Positions 23,736 through 30,190 of a DNA stretch of 64,000 bases are shown here, one piece after another. Location: assembly GCF_008180865.1 (NCBI RefSeq), contig NZ_VTEX01000001.1, positions 1,407,389 through 1,471,388 on the forward strand, given 5' to 3'. Numbering within the stretch: the stretch's first letter is position 1; each line of letters begins with the position of its first letter. The position numbers were made by a program, and so were the translations under genes. The stretch is from Rossellomorea aquimaris. Its GTDB lineage: Bacteria > Bacillota > Bacilli > Bacillales > Bacillaceae_B. The notes under the pieces were generated by a model, which worked only from the letters and a program-made list of their open reading frames with translations, was not told the origin of the DNA and did not search any database.

Positions 23736-24458
23736 CTAGGCTTCCTTTTCTTCCAAAAACTTATTGATGAAATATATCTGCCCCTTACCTGTGACTTTAG
23801 GTGTCTTGGTGACTCTGACTGATCCGTCAGGGTTATTTATTTGCCGTTTTTTAATCTCGAACCATTCATTTTCCATACTGTATTGAGTAGGCAGATTGTA
23901 CGTTTCACCGTTGCGTTTAATGAGATAACCGTTATCCCTCAACCAATCAAACAAGCGATTCTGTCCAATGCTGATACCGTTTTGTTTAAGCAACTTTGCC
24001 AATTCCCCGACTAGAATAGAAGTATTAGAGGTTTCAAGTGCTTCTGCAAACAATACTTTAGGCTTGTTCAACTCCAATTTAGATTTCATTTCAGCAATCT
24101 GTTTATCTGCATATTCCAATGCTCGCTTCATAACCATTTCTGGACTGTTCCACATTTTTTCAAGGTGGAGGAAATACTGTCTTGCTTGTTTTCCTTTATC
24201 GGTTCGTTGAATCATCGCAATCTCTTTTGACATATCTAGTTTGAGATGATGGTCATCAACCATCTTATATCCGCCATTTGCAACTGCTCTTTTTTGAGCG
24301 ATTGTAATGAAGTCAATATTTTCTTCAAAACCATAATTCAGCATTCTTGGAAACCAATCTTTATATGCAGTTTTCACTCCCAAAAACTCATGCAATTCTC
24401 TCCCACTTACAATAATTTCACCTTGTTCATTATGATTAGTTGTGATTAATTCATTCAT
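23736..24458 (-). CDS. AntA/KilAC-type phage antirepressor
   Basis: A 240-residue antirepressor. The N-terminal AntA/AntB domain (1-85) includes GREHEFLGVKT-like sequence (VSGRELHEFLGVKTAYKDW), then DFITIAQKRAVANGG. The C-terminal KilAC/Ant domain (about 125-235) has FAEALETSNTSILVGELAKL and NRLFDWLRDNGYLIKR. Such proteins inactivate phage repressors and promote lytic growth. It is the third gene of the leftward transcript from the divergent HTH pair at 24.9-25.1 kb, like the P22 immI arrangement. Start behind GGAGGTGG. Confidence 0.88.
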   Translation of the reverse strand: MNELITTNHNEQGEIIVSGRELHEFLGVKTAYKDWFPRMLNYGFEENIDFITIAQKRAVANGGYKMVDDHHLKLDMSKEIAMIQRTDKGKQARQYFLHLEKMWNSPEMVMKRALEYADKQIAEMKSKLELNKPKVLFAEALETSNTSILVGELAKLLKQNGISIGQNRLFDWLRDNGYLIKRNGETYNLPTQYSMENEWFEIKKRQINNPDGSVRVTKTPKVTGKGQIYFINKFLEEKEA

Positions 24459-24700
24459 TAAACCACCTCCAAGTTAATATCTCTGAATGAAACCCTAGCA
24501 CCTAACAAAACTTCAACAACCGGGCAATCGTGAGAAGCAGCTTCAAGTTCTGCCCTTTGGTTTGCTTTATCTAACGATTTATACTCACCTAGGAATATTT
24601 GATTCAATCCGTCTACTTTAGACTCAACAAGAACACCTTGTCCGTATACTTTATATAAATTATTTTTCGTTTCATAAACTGTAATTAAGCTATATAACAT
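24458..24700 (-). CDS. Hypothetical phage protein between HTH and antirepressor
   Basis: An 80-residue protein, beta-rich at the N-terminus (LYSLITVYETKNNLYKVYGQ) and helical in the middle (LDKANQRAELEAASHDC). AAGGAGG ribosome binding site; TAATG-type overlap with the antirepressor. Its placement suggests it belongs to the same switch. No family recognised. Confidence 0.6.
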   Translation of the reverse strand: MLYSLITVYETKNNLYKVYGQGVLVESKVDGLNQIFLGEYKSLDKANQRAELEAASHDCPVVEVLLGARVSFRDINLEVV

Positions 24701-24922
24701 TTATTGTTCCTCCTTATTTTCTAATACGAGCAATTCGCTGATTTCACAATCCAATACCTCACAAAGTGTTGCTAACGCTTCAACATCTATTCGTTTGTTC
24801 TTTTTGTTGTAAGCCTTCGAGATTGACTTACGTGAAAGCCCAGAGAGTTTATGTAGTTGCTCGATCGTCTTGATGTTTCTCTTGGCCATAATCTCATGAA
24901 GCTTGATTTCTACCGTTTGCAT
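24701..24922 (-). CDS. HTH regulator, left partner of the second switch
   Basis: About 73 residues from an ATG at 24922, eight bases after AGGAGG. It is a Cro/CI-type HTH (EIMAKRNIKTIEQLHKLSGL then SRKSISKAYNKKNKRIDVE). It is paralogous to the product of the divergent gene at 25068: both contain GLSRKSISK and end in an ELL/DLL-L-E tail. It heads a leftward unit with the antirepressor, so it may repress its own promoter or the opposite one. Confidence 0.8.
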   Translation of the reverse strand: MQTVEIKLHEIMAKRNIKTIEQLHKLSGLSRKSISKAYNKKNKRIDVEALATLCEVLDCEISELLVLENKEEQ

Positions 24923-24947
24923 GTGTCTGACCTCCTTTCTAATTAAT

Positions 24948-24976
24948 ATTATACCACCCATCGGTAGTCTTGTACA
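24948..24976 (-). promoter_or_regulatory. Promoter of the leftward HTH-antirepressor unit
   Basis: On the minus strand TGTACA (24976-24971) and TATAAT (24953-24948) are separated by 17 bases, followed by AGGAGG and the ATG at 24922. The promoter overlaps two ATcGGT/ATaGGT-type repeats that may be operators. Confidence 0.65.
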
Positions 24977-25053
24977 CCCCATAGGTTGTATTTTCCACTA
25001 AAAATTTTTGTTACAATGGTATATAATGAATACATAGTGAGTACAATAGGTAG
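24959..25053. promoter_or_regulatory. Candidate operator repeats of the second switch
   Basis: Three similar plus-strand words lie between the divergent HTH genes: CATCGGTAG (24959-24967), CATAGGTTG (24980-24988) and AATAGGTAG (25045-25053). The first two are 21 bases apart, two helical turns, and flank the leftward -35. A plus-strand TATAAT sits at 25022-25027 between sites two and three, with no good -35. Confidence 0.45.
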
Positions 25054-25067
25054 TGAGGTGGGACAAG

Positions 25068-25283
25068 ATGATAGTACGAAACAACCTAAGGGTCATGATG
25101 GCTAAACAAAAAATGAATATCCAGGACGTTTCAGATGCCACAGGATTGAGTAGAAAATCAATTTCCAAGCTATACCATGAGGAATCCATTCAGATAACAT
25201 TTGACGTTATAGGAAGGCTGTGCGACTTATTTAAGTGTGAGCCGGGTGATCTACTTTACCTGGAAGAACAGAGAGAGGACTAA
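25068..25283 (+). CDS. HTH repressor, right partner of the second switch
   Basis: About 71 residues from an ATG at 25068 behind GAGGTGGG. A YozG/Cro-CI-type HTH (MMAKQKMNIQDVSDATGL, SRKSISKLYHEESIQITFD) with C-terminal KCEPGDLLYLEE. It is the only rightward gene between 0 and 30 kb of the prophage, so transcription from the main lytic promoter would run antisense to it. I infer a repressor of the antirepressor unit, comparable in logic to Mnt of P22. Confidence 0.8.
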   Translation: MIVRNNLRVMMAKQKMNIQDVSDATGLSRKSISKLYHEESIQITFDVIGRLCDLFKCEPGDLLYLEEQRED

Positions 25284-25293
25284 CATCCTCTCT
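25272..25293. terminator. Weak hairpin between convergent genes
   Basis: AGAGAGG and CCTCTCT pair around an eight-base loop at the end of the HTH gene, followed by a poor T-tract (TATAA). It may end the rightward transcript, but it is not strong enough to rule out leftward readthrough. Confidence 0.35.
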
Positions 25294-25490
25294 TATAAAT
25301 CAACCTCGTCATTGAGCGCACATGGGTCATTTTCAGCTAATAATGTTCCATCTTTATCCCAATATTGAGTAACCTCTCTTAATACGGTATCAACTCCATT
25401 ACCTCTTATAGATACCGTCTGAATAACTTCGACTGTTTTTACACTTCTTGGTGTTTCTGGTTCAACTGGTTTTCTTCCCATTTCATTCAT
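25293..25490 (-). CDS. Hypothetical phage protein
   Basis: A 65-residue protein with a central beta segment (KTVEVIQTVSIRGNG, then REVTQYWDKDG) and acidic tail. Its opening Pro/Glu-rich residues look unstructured. Ribosome binding site GAGAGG. It converges on the rightward HTH gene. Unknown. Confidence 0.55.
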   Translation of the reverse strand: MNEMGRKPVEPETPRSVKTVEVIQTVSIRGNGVDTVLREVTQYWDKDGTLLAENDPCALNDEVDL

Positions 25491-25551
25491 CCTCTCTTTG
25501 TCGGTATATGGTCGAACTACGTCACAATTCTAAATGGTCAAAGCTTGCCAT

Positions 25552-25809
25552 TTATTCCATTACGCTACAAGGAATAATTCCGTCAGAAGTCATTGTACCT
25601 TCAAAAAACAATCGGCAATTTTCAATTGTTGTATCCTCGTTAAAGGCCTTTAATCTAATGGCATTACCTATTTTCAAAGTTTTTCTCCGGTTTTCCATAG
25701 AAATACAACTATTTTTGATAAGAATTTCATAGTTAGGACTTTTTGATTTATTAGCATTCACTTTCATTCCCATTGGTAACACTAATACTTGATTCTTATA
25801 AGTTTTCAT
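25552..25809 (-). CDS. Hypothetical phage protein
   Basis: An 85-residue protein, beta-rich (KTYKNQVLVLPMGMKVNANK, then NAIRLKAFNEDTTIENCRLF). CGGAGGT ribosome binding site. It is separated from its neighbours by about 50-60 bases, unusual here. Family not recognised. Confidence 0.55.
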   Translation of the reverse strand: MKTYKNQVLVLPMGMKVNANKSKSPNYEILIKNSCISMENRRKTLKIGNAIRLKAFNEDTTIENCRLFFEGTMTSDGIIPCSVME

Positions 25810-25855
25810 TTGTTTACCTCCGTTTTCTTATTGTGTATTTTGAGTCAAAACTCCA

Positions 25856-26344
25856 TTAACTACTCTTACTCTCCAATTCCTTCACTCTATTACGGTAGTA
25901 ATCTACCAAATGCGTTCCCACAGGCAATGTACACGCTTCTTCCATCGTCCACCCTTGTTTACTTACCCGACTCTGAAATGTTCGGATAGGGATTTCGTTT
26001 TTCTCCACTTCTTCATACACCCATGCCGGGTATTTACGTTGACGATCACGATTCTGTTTGGCGATTTCTTCCCGGGTCATAGCTGGGGTAGTCGCTGCCT
26101 TCTCTTCGTCCCATCCGTACCGTAAACAGTTATCGTAGGTCAATACGTCTACAATGCCTAACTCCTTGCATTTGGCTCTCCAAGGTGACTTAGAGTGTCG
26201 TCTGACTGGACGTGTCATGGCTTCATCTTTGTTCCAGTAGTGGACGTAGAAACGAGCGTATAAGGTTTTCTTGTCAATTCCTCGACTTTCAGCTAATTCA
26301 TAATCTTCCTTCGTTAATTCGTGTTCCTTTGCAATCATTATCAT
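25856..26344 (-). CDS. Phage protein with three tandem GW-EA-P repeats
   Basis: A 162-residue protein containing three spaced units of the form R/F-x(6-10)-W-(DN)-x(2)-EA-x-(T)-x-P: HYWNKDEAMTRPVRR (about 35), YGWDEEKAATTPAM (about 77) and QGWTMEEACTLPVG (about 131). Each unit follows a short helix, as in HTH-like repeat proteins of Firmicute phages. Probably DNA-binding. Its ATG overlaps the previous stop (ATGA); a second ATG two codons on is possible. Confidence 0.6.
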   Translation of the reverse strand: MIMIAKEHELTKEDYELAESRGIDKKTLYARFYVHYWNKDEAMTRPVRRHSKSPWRAKCKELGIVDVLTYDNCLRYGWDEEKAATTPAMTREEIAKQNRDRQRKYPAWVYEEVEKNEIPIRTFQSRVSKQGWTMEEACTLPVGTHLVDYYRNRVKELESKSS

Positions 26345-26580
26345 CCATTCCTTCCCATTAACACTTTAGATTTCTCTTTGCGAACTGTACACTGATATTT
26401 CGCCATGACATACCCATCAAACTTGCGACCATGTGGATCATATAAGCGTCCAGCACTGTTTAAATTGGTGATGTCCTTTACTAACTCCCGTCCATCGTCT
26501 AATTTGGCTTGTAGGGACTTCTCGACTTCCTCACGCTTAGCTGACGAAATGTTGTGTGTGAAATATTGTTTTAGTTCCAT
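26341..26580 (-). CDS. Hypothetical phage protein
   Basis: A 79-residue basic protein (KQYFTHNISSAKREEVEKSL, then FDGYVMAKYQCTVRKEKSKV). Ribosome binding site GAGGG. It overlaps both neighbours by a few bases. Unknown function. Confidence 0.55.
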   Translation of the reverse strand: MELKQYFTHNISSAKREEVEKSLQAKLDDGRELVKDITNLNSAGRLYDPHGRKFDGYVMAKYQCTVRKEKSKVLMGRNG

Positions 26581-26795
26581 ACTTTTTCCCTCACTTTTTC
26601 GATTAATCCAGGATTATATTTCACATAGCCGTTTACCACTTTGATGTTATGGCCCTCACTGTGTAGTTGCTTTATGTAGAGTTCTATGAGGTAAAGTGAG
26701 TTGTGGTTGCCTAATTGTTTTTGTAAATCCTCTAATTTGATAACGAGTGTGATCTTTGCGACAGATAAAATTCGTTGTTTAGTTGGTGCGTTCAT
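26571..26795 (-). CDS. Hypothetical phage protein
   Basis: A 74-residue helical protein (KQRILSVAKITLVIKLEDLQ, LYLIELYIKQLHSEGHNIKV). Pattern of a small winged-helix is possible. AAGGAG ribosome binding site within the overlapping SinI-like gene. Unknown. Confidence 0.55.
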   Translation of the reverse strand: MNAPTKQRILSVAKITLVIKLEDLQKQLGNHNSLYLIELYIKQLHSEGHNIKVVNGYVKYNPGLIEKVREKVWN

Positions 26796-26883
26796 TTGAT
26801 TTCTCCTTAATGAATTTCAATATTTCTTCCGGCTTAATTCCGATTGATAACGCTTCCTTTACAAGTGCTTTCCATTCGTTCAT
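26779..26883 (-). CDS. SinI-like anti-repressor peptide
   Basis: A 34-residue peptide with the SinI-domain pattern: NEWKALVKEALSIGIKPEEI followed by LKFIKEKS. In B. subtilis SinI binds and disables the SinR repressor through this helix pair; phages often carry such short versions. It could modulate a host or phage repressor. The ATG overlaps the upstream stop (ATGA). Confidence 0.65.
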   Translation of the reverse strand: MNEWKALVKEALSIGIKPEEILKFIKEKSNERTN

Positions 26884-27014
26884 TTCAATTCCCCCGTTTC
26901 AATCTCAAAGAATGTACAGATCATACGCTTCACACGACTAGGAGATACTTTGTAAGCTGCGACTACAATTACACCTAGAATAGACATCAGAATTAGTAAG
27001 AATGGGATTCCCAT
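26880..27014 (-). CDS. Small phage membrane protein
   Basis: A 44-residue product with GGAGG seven bases before its ATG. One membrane helix (FLLILMSILGVIVVAAY) is followed by a basic cytoplasmic part (SPSRVKRMICTFFEI). Ends in an ATGA overlap with the SinI-like gene. Confidence 0.6.
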   Translation of the reverse strand: MGIPFLLILMSILGVIVVAAYKVSPSRVKRMICTFFEIETGELK

Positions 27015-27033
27015 ATATAAACCTCCAAAGGGG

Positions 27034-27117
27034 CTAGTGTTTCGCCCCGGTTATTTGTTTTAAAAACTCCACTGTCTCTTCAAGGGTTTGGATGTACTCT
27101 TCTGTGGTTTTATGCAC
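27034..27117 (-). CDS. 27-residue phage peptide
   Basis: A GTG-started frame with AGGGTGG five bases upstream, overlapping the end of the ERF gene. The product is one acidic helix (TTEEYIQTLEETVEFLKQ). Small, but well-placed; uncertain. Confidence 0.4.
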   Translation of the reverse strand: MHKTTEEYIQTLEETVEFLKQITGAKH

Positions 27118-27784
27118 TTTTGCCACCCTGGAGTATCTCTATGGCTTTAGATGCTTCGCCTACGCTCCAACTTTCGATTTCCTTAGTAGTGCCTATCTTC
27201 TGCTTTAAGTTGTTATATAGGGCATCGTATGACCACTGATCGTTAATCTTTTTCTTTAGTAAGGAGTTAACAAGGTTGAGTTGCTTCTCACTCGCTTGTT
27301 TACCACCGCCACCACTGTAATTTTTCTTATTGGCGCTTTTACCACTCGTATCTTTCGCATCTGGATCATCACCGTCTGTAGGGATTCCAAAGAATTTAAG
27401 AAGGAAGTAACGTTCCGAGTAAGTCAATCCACTACCGAACGCCTTTGAAATGTCATCCTGTTGGCCGAATGTAGGGAAAGGGATCTCGATTGTTTCCTCT
27501 GGGTTTTCAGCATTCACCCATACATAATTCATTTCAGCCGTTACAATAAAATCTGTTTTGTCATTGCCTTTTTTGTCCTTATAATCAAAGGTTGAGTACG
27601 ATTGATTTAACACTTTCGGCATAAGAAGGATTTGTAGTTCATCCATCTTCGCTTGAATCTTTCTTAACACTTGCGTACCACTTACATATGAGTAACCGTA
27701 ACTGTCACTATCCTTTGTGAAAGCTCCAATATTCTTCCTTACTTCAACTAACTTCTGGTAAATGTTTAACTTAGGCTCAGTCAT
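27110..27784 (-). CDS. ERF-family single-strand annealing recombinase
   Basis: About 224 residues from an ATG at 27784 behind CGGAGG. The ERF domain covers 1-130: NIYQKLVEVRKNIGAFTKDS, GYSYVSGTQVLRKIQAKMDE, and FGQQDDISKAFGSGLTYSER in the conserved ERF position. A Gly-rich linker (YSGGGGKQ) and a C-terminal helical part follow. It anneals ssDNA in phage recombination with SSB. Confidence 0.9.
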   Translation of the reverse strand: MTEPKLNIYQKLVEVRKNIGAFTKDSDSYGYSYVSGTQVLRKIQAKMDELQILLMPKVLNQSYSTFDYKDKKGNDKTDFIVTAEMNYVWVNAENPEETIEIPFPTFGQQDDISKAFGSGLTYSERYFLLKFFGIPTDGDDPDAKDTSGKSANKKNYSGGGGKQASEKQLNLVNSLLKKKINDQWSYDALYNNLKQKIGTTKEIESWSVGEASKAIEILQGGKSA

Positions 27785-27902
27785 GGTTAATTTCCTCCGT
27801 TTCCGTAATCTCGTCATTCTCAATCATCATGTAATACACTTGGTCGGGGATCGGCTGGAAATTGGAGTAACAGGATTTGCCGTTTACGATGTATATTTTC
27901 AT
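27777..27902 (-). CDS. 41-residue hypothetical phage protein
   Basis: A frame from the ATG at 27902 to a TGA inside the ERF start. The product is MKIYIVNGKS-like at the N-terminus and acidic at the end (MMIENDEITETEEINHD). Coupled with both neighbours by overlap. Unknown. Confidence 0.55.
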   Translation of the reverse strand: MKIYIVNGKSCYSNFQPIPDQVYYMMIENDEITETEEINHD

Positions 27903-28150
27903 TGGGATTCCTCCTTTAATCTGTGTTGAGATTTAAGATTAGGAATCACTTCTCTTACTTCGTAATAAGAAAGCAAACTTTCTAAGTTGAAATCATAAGC
28001 TTCCATACTTCCAAATTTGACGTTTACAAGGATGTATTTAACTACTTCAAAAGAATCAAAAACATTTTCAATTAAGTCGAATCCTTCTGCCGATAATAAA
28101 AGGTAAGTCCCTTTATCTGTCACGATTATGTCACCTGGATAGATTTCCAT
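27899..28150 (-). CDS. Hypothetical phage protein
   Basis: An 83-residue protein. The start (YPGDIIVTDKGTYLLLSAEG) is SH3-like; the remainder is acidic and beta-rich. GGAGGT ribosome binding site. A 28-base inverted repeat AGAGGGCT/AGCCCTCT lies about 50 bases upstream. Unknown. Confidence 0.6.
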   Translation of the reverse strand: MEIYPGDIIVTDKGTYLLLSAEGFDLIENVFDSFEVVKYILVNVKFGSMEAYDFNLESLLSYYEVREVIPNLKSQHRLKEESQ

Positions 28151-28199
28151 TTGTACGACCTCCGATATTTGGTTTATAATGTCCGTAGAATGTTTTCCA

Positions 28200-28228
28200 G
28201 AGGGCTTTACCTGGCAGTTAGCCCTCTA
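28200..28228. repeat. Perfect 8-bp stem hairpin after a phage gene
   Basis: AGAGGGCT and AGCCCTCT are separated by 13 bases, overlapping the stop codon of the coiled-coil gene at 28218. No T-tract follows on either strand, so it is not a standard terminator; it may be an RNA processing or stability element. Confidence 0.4.
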
Positions 28229-28415
28229 CCTTCCTTAATACTTGCTCATAATCCATAATGAGAAACTCCTGATGTTCGATTTGTTCGAGCATGTTCTCTG
28301 CTGCTTCTAAATGTAGTTTGTGCTTTTCTTTCATATCTTCACGCTGACGTTTTAACACTCGCAATTCCTTCTTCATCAAGTCCAACGCTGATTTGTCTTG
28401 AAATTTCGATGCCAC
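28218..28415 (-). CDS. Small phage coiled-coil protein
   Basis: A 65-residue, charged, helical protein (LMKKELRVLKRQREDMKEKH then EAAENMLEQIEHQEFLI). GTG start at 28415 behind GGAGGG. It overlaps the upstream gene by 77 bases in another frame, which is long; a later start is possible. Confidence 0.55.
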   Translation of the reverse strand: MASKFQDKSALDLMKKELRVLKRQREDMKEKHKLHLEAAENMLEQIEHQEFLIMDYEQVLRKVEG

Positions 28416-28626
28416 TTAAATCGCCCTCCCACTCAATTTTTGTGTCCTCGAAAATGTAATAACTATTTAAGAAGTAATGAACCTCTTTCTCGATAACGTG
28501 TTCAGATGGTTCATAAGATTGGAAGTATGTGTACAGTTCATCATCGGATAGGATTCTGTTTTCGCTTTCAAACACTTCTTGAATACGGTTCTGGATCATT
28601 TCAGCTAATTCGTTCATGCTGCTCAC
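28339..28626 (-). CDS. Hypothetical phage protein
   Basis: A 95-residue acidic protein. MNELAEMIQNRIQEVFESEN and SDDELYTYFQSYEPSEHVIE suggest a small helical domain. Its end overlaps the coiled-coil gene and its start overlaps the preceding gene. Unknown. Confidence 0.55.
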   Translation of the reverse strand: MSSMNELAEMIQNRIQEVFESENRILSDDELYTYFQSYEPSEHVIEKEVHYFLNSYYIFEDTKIEWEGDLSGIEISRQISVGLDEEGIASVKTSA

Positions 28627-28783
28627 CTTCCTTAAGAAGTGTTTGTAAGTCGTGGTTGGTGTCCCAAGCTATCTCTAAACCGTCATCAGTATGATATGAG
28701 ATGAAGTTCAGCTCACCTTTGTAAAACTGTAATCCATTGACTAAGTAATATTGACCGTTCAACTTGATAAAAGGTGCTTTCAT
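28601..28783 (-). CDS. Hypothetical phage protein
   Basis: About 60 residues from an ATG at 28783, behind AAAGGAGG. Beta-rich start (FIKLNGQYYLVNGLQFYKGE) then a helical acidic tail. Unknown family. Confidence 0.6.
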   Translation of the reverse strand: MKAPFIKLNGQYYLVNGLQFYKGELNFISYHTDDGLEIAWDTNHDLQTLLKEGEQHERIS

Positions 28784-28824
28784 TTCGTTTCCTCCTTTAT
28801 TGAAGTGTATGGTCGAAATGTTCA

Positions 28825-29064
28825 CTAATACTCTCCGTCATCAATTTCAATATCTTCAATGATTATTTGTTCTGACATTCTTTCTAATTTGTTTGTAATT
28901 TGGATTAAATCATCAGTTAAATGGAATAACCTCTTAACACCTAAGTCTTGTTTTAATTGGCTGTACTTGTGTTTTGGAATTTCAAGTGCAAACGTCTTTT
29001 TCACAATGACGTATTCCATACAATCCCCATCTTCACAACCTGCTTGATAACATTTAGGACACAT
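28825..29064 (-). CDS. Zinc-knuckle phage protein
   Basis: About 79 residues. N-terminal CPKCYQAGCEDGDC may bind zinc. The middle (VKKTFALEIPKHKYSQLKQD) and acidic end are unremarkable. ATG at 29064 is eight bases after AAGGAG. Unknown function. Confidence 0.6.
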   Translation of the reverse strand: MCPKCYQAGCEDGDCMEYVIVKKTFALEIPKHKYSQLKQDLGVKRLFHLTDDLIQITNKLERMSEQIIIEDIEIDDGEY

Positions 29065-29095
29065 TTTCATTTCTCCTTTGCTTCACATTTTGAGT

Positions 29096-29158
29096 CTACG
29101 ACGCACTCTTATTTTTCTTCTCCGCTTCGATCATGCGTGGTAAAGCGTGTTTCTTCAT
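29096..29158 (-). CDS. Possible 20-residue basic peptide
   Basis: A 20-codon frame whose ATG overlaps the HNH gene stop (ATGA). The product is basic (MKKHALPRMIEAEKKNKSAS). No clear ribosome binding site; it may only be translated by coupling, or not at all. Confidence 0.25.
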   Translation of the reverse strand: MKKHALPRMIEAEKKNKSAS

Positions 29159-29565
29159 GAAATAACTTTGTTCATTTCGTAAAATAAAATCCGTTTTGCT
29201 TGTTCTTCATTAATAATTCCTTGTTTCACATATTCGCTTGTGCTTTCTTTCATCATTTCAACGAATGCTATTGTCACCCTGGAGTTAATGTCCGCTGACT
29301 TCATCATTGAGCGATATACATATTCGTTTCGGTTCTCAATGAAATCCATATTGGATTCAACACCATCTTCTGGTGCGAGTCTGTGACACTCTTTACACAA
29401 GGCGATTAAATTACTCATTGTTGATTTACCGCCATATACAACAGCCTTCATGTGATGTACTTCTAACTCTTTATCTGAACCGCAAGCTCGACAATTATAT
29501 TCGTCTCTTCCTAAGACCTTGACCCTAAGACGACTACCTTCTTTTCTCACCTCTGTTTTGTTCAT
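29155..29565 (-). CDS. HNH endonuclease
   Basis: A 136-residue HNH protein. CRACGSDKELEVHHMKAVVY (about 26-45) and NLIALCKECHRLAPEDG (about 52-68) give the zinc and HNH residues. The C-terminal half is helical. It follows the excisionase-like gene and precedes the zinc-knuckle gene in the early operon. Role unknown; possibly homing or phage DNA processing. Confidence 0.85.
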   Translation of the reverse strand: MNKTEVRKEGSRLRVKVLGRDEYNCRACGSDKELEVHHMKAVVYGGKSTMSNLIALCKECHRLAPEDGVESNMDFIENRNEYVYRSMMKSADINSRVTIAFVEMMKESTSEYVKQGIINEEQAKRILFYEMNKVIS

Positions 29566-29769
29566 TTATGAAATCTCTCTTTCAGCCTTACAATCCAACC
29601 ATTCAAAGAAGTCATCACGATTAACGCGCTTTAACTTTCCTCCAAGTCTTACAATCGGGAATCCTTTTTCCTCCATGATTTCGTATGATTTGCGTTTACC
29701 GACACCTAATATTTCTTGAATATCCTTCGCCGTTAGAACTAGTGGGTAATCTTCTTTACGTTTTGCCAT
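29566..29769 (-). CDS. Excisionase-like HTH_17 protein
   Basis: About 67 residues from an ATG at 29769, seven bases after AGGAGG. A MerR/Xis-like winged helix (LTAKDIQEILGVGKRKSYEI, then FPIVRLGGKLKRVNRDDFFE). It may direct excision with the integrase, or act as an early regulator. An operator-like palindrome (29789-29805) lies just upstream of it. Confidence 0.75.
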   Translation of the reverse strand: MAKRKEDYPLVLTAKDIQEILGVGKRKSYEIMEEKGFPIVRLGGKLKRVNRDDFFEWLDCKAEREIS

Positions 29770-29788
29770 TTCCATTCCTCCTAATTTA

Positions 29789-29805
29789 GTTACCTATAGG
29801 TCAAC
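29789..29805. promoter_or_regulatory. Operator-like palindrome 1
   Basis: GTTACCTATAGGTCAAC, a 17-base imperfect palindrome with half-site GTTnnCC. It overlaps the stop of the Cro-like gene and lies upstream of the excisionase-like gene. Related copies are at 30017, 30059 and 30150. Confidence 0.6.
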
Positions 29806-29992
29806 ATTCGTCTGAAAATAAACGCTCGACTGTTGTATCTAAAGCCTGAGCAATTCGAATCGCCAACATTACATTTACTTTTTTCTTTTCGTTTTCGCTT
29901 TTGTTCAAGTGAGACCTGGTAAGTTTAAGCATTTCCGCCAGTTGCTTTTGAGTTAATTGTAATTCTTTACGGCGTTCCGCTATTCTGTTCAA
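29801..29992 (-). CDS. Cro-like HTH regulator
   Basis: A 63-residue XRE-family HTH (AERRKELQLTQKQLAEMLKL, TRSHLNKSENEKKKVNVMLA) with almost no other domain. It is the first leftward gene, divergent from the CI-like gene, with operator-like palindromes in between. Expected role: turning off lysogenic transcription and tuning early genes. Start behind GGAGGT. Confidence 0.82.
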   Translation of the reverse strand: MNRIAERRKELQLTQKQLAEMLKLTRSHLNKSENEKKKVNVMLAIRIAQALDTTVERLFSDEC

Positions 29993-30016
29993 GTTATAAC
30001 CTCCTTTTCCAATATT

Positions 30017-30033
30017 GTTTACCTATAGGTCAC
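30017..30033. promoter_or_regulatory. Operator-like palindrome 2
   Basis: GTTTACCTATAGGTCAC, with the perfect inner palindrome ACCTATAGGT, sits just downstream of the -10 of the leftward promoter. Confidence 0.65.
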
Positions 30034-30045
30034 TTTATATAACTT

Positions 30046-30074
30046 ATTATTGCATATAGTTCCCCTGAGGTCAA
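30046..30074 (-). promoter_or_regulatory. Leftward early promoter (PR-like)
   Basis: On the minus strand TTGACC (30074-30069) and AATAAT (30051-30046) are 17 bases apart. Palindrome 3 covers the -35 and palindrome 2 follows the -10, so a repressor bound at either would block it. Confidence 0.7.
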
Positions 30075-30075
30075 C
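30059..30075. promoter_or_regulatory. Operator-like palindrome 3
   Basis: GTTCCCCTGAGGTCAAC, same half-site logic (GTTnnCC/GGnnAAC). It overlaps the leftward -35. Its centre is 42 bases from palindrome 2, four helical turns. Confidence 0.6.
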
Positions 30076-30111
30076 TAGTTTCTATAAAGTTTTTTCAGAA
30101 ACTTTTGGTTG

Positions 30112-30140
30112 TTGAAGAATCTTACATTTAAACGCATAAT
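30112..30140 (+). promoter_or_regulatory. Rightward repressor promoter (PRM-like)
   Basis: TTGAAG (30112-30117) and CATAAT (30135-30140) with a 17-base spacer precede the CI-like gene. Palindrome 4 lies directly downstream, where bound repressor would autoregulate. Confidence 0.55.
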
Positions 30141-30149
30141 AATAGTTGT

Positions 30150-30166
30150 GTTTCCCTTTGGGGAAC
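30150..30166. promoter_or_regulatory. Operator-like palindrome 4
   Basis: GTTTCCCTTTGGGGAAC, a 17-base imperfect palindrome between the rightward promoter and the repressor start. Confidence 0.6.
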
Positions 30167-30190
30167 ATTTCATATAGGTAGGTGAAAACA

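Noticed and set aside
23700..23750. Hairpin GAGCCT...AGGCT with inner GACG/CGTC near the antirepressor stop
   Set aside because: T-rich sequence follows only on the strand without an ending gene; probably coincidental or a weak structure.
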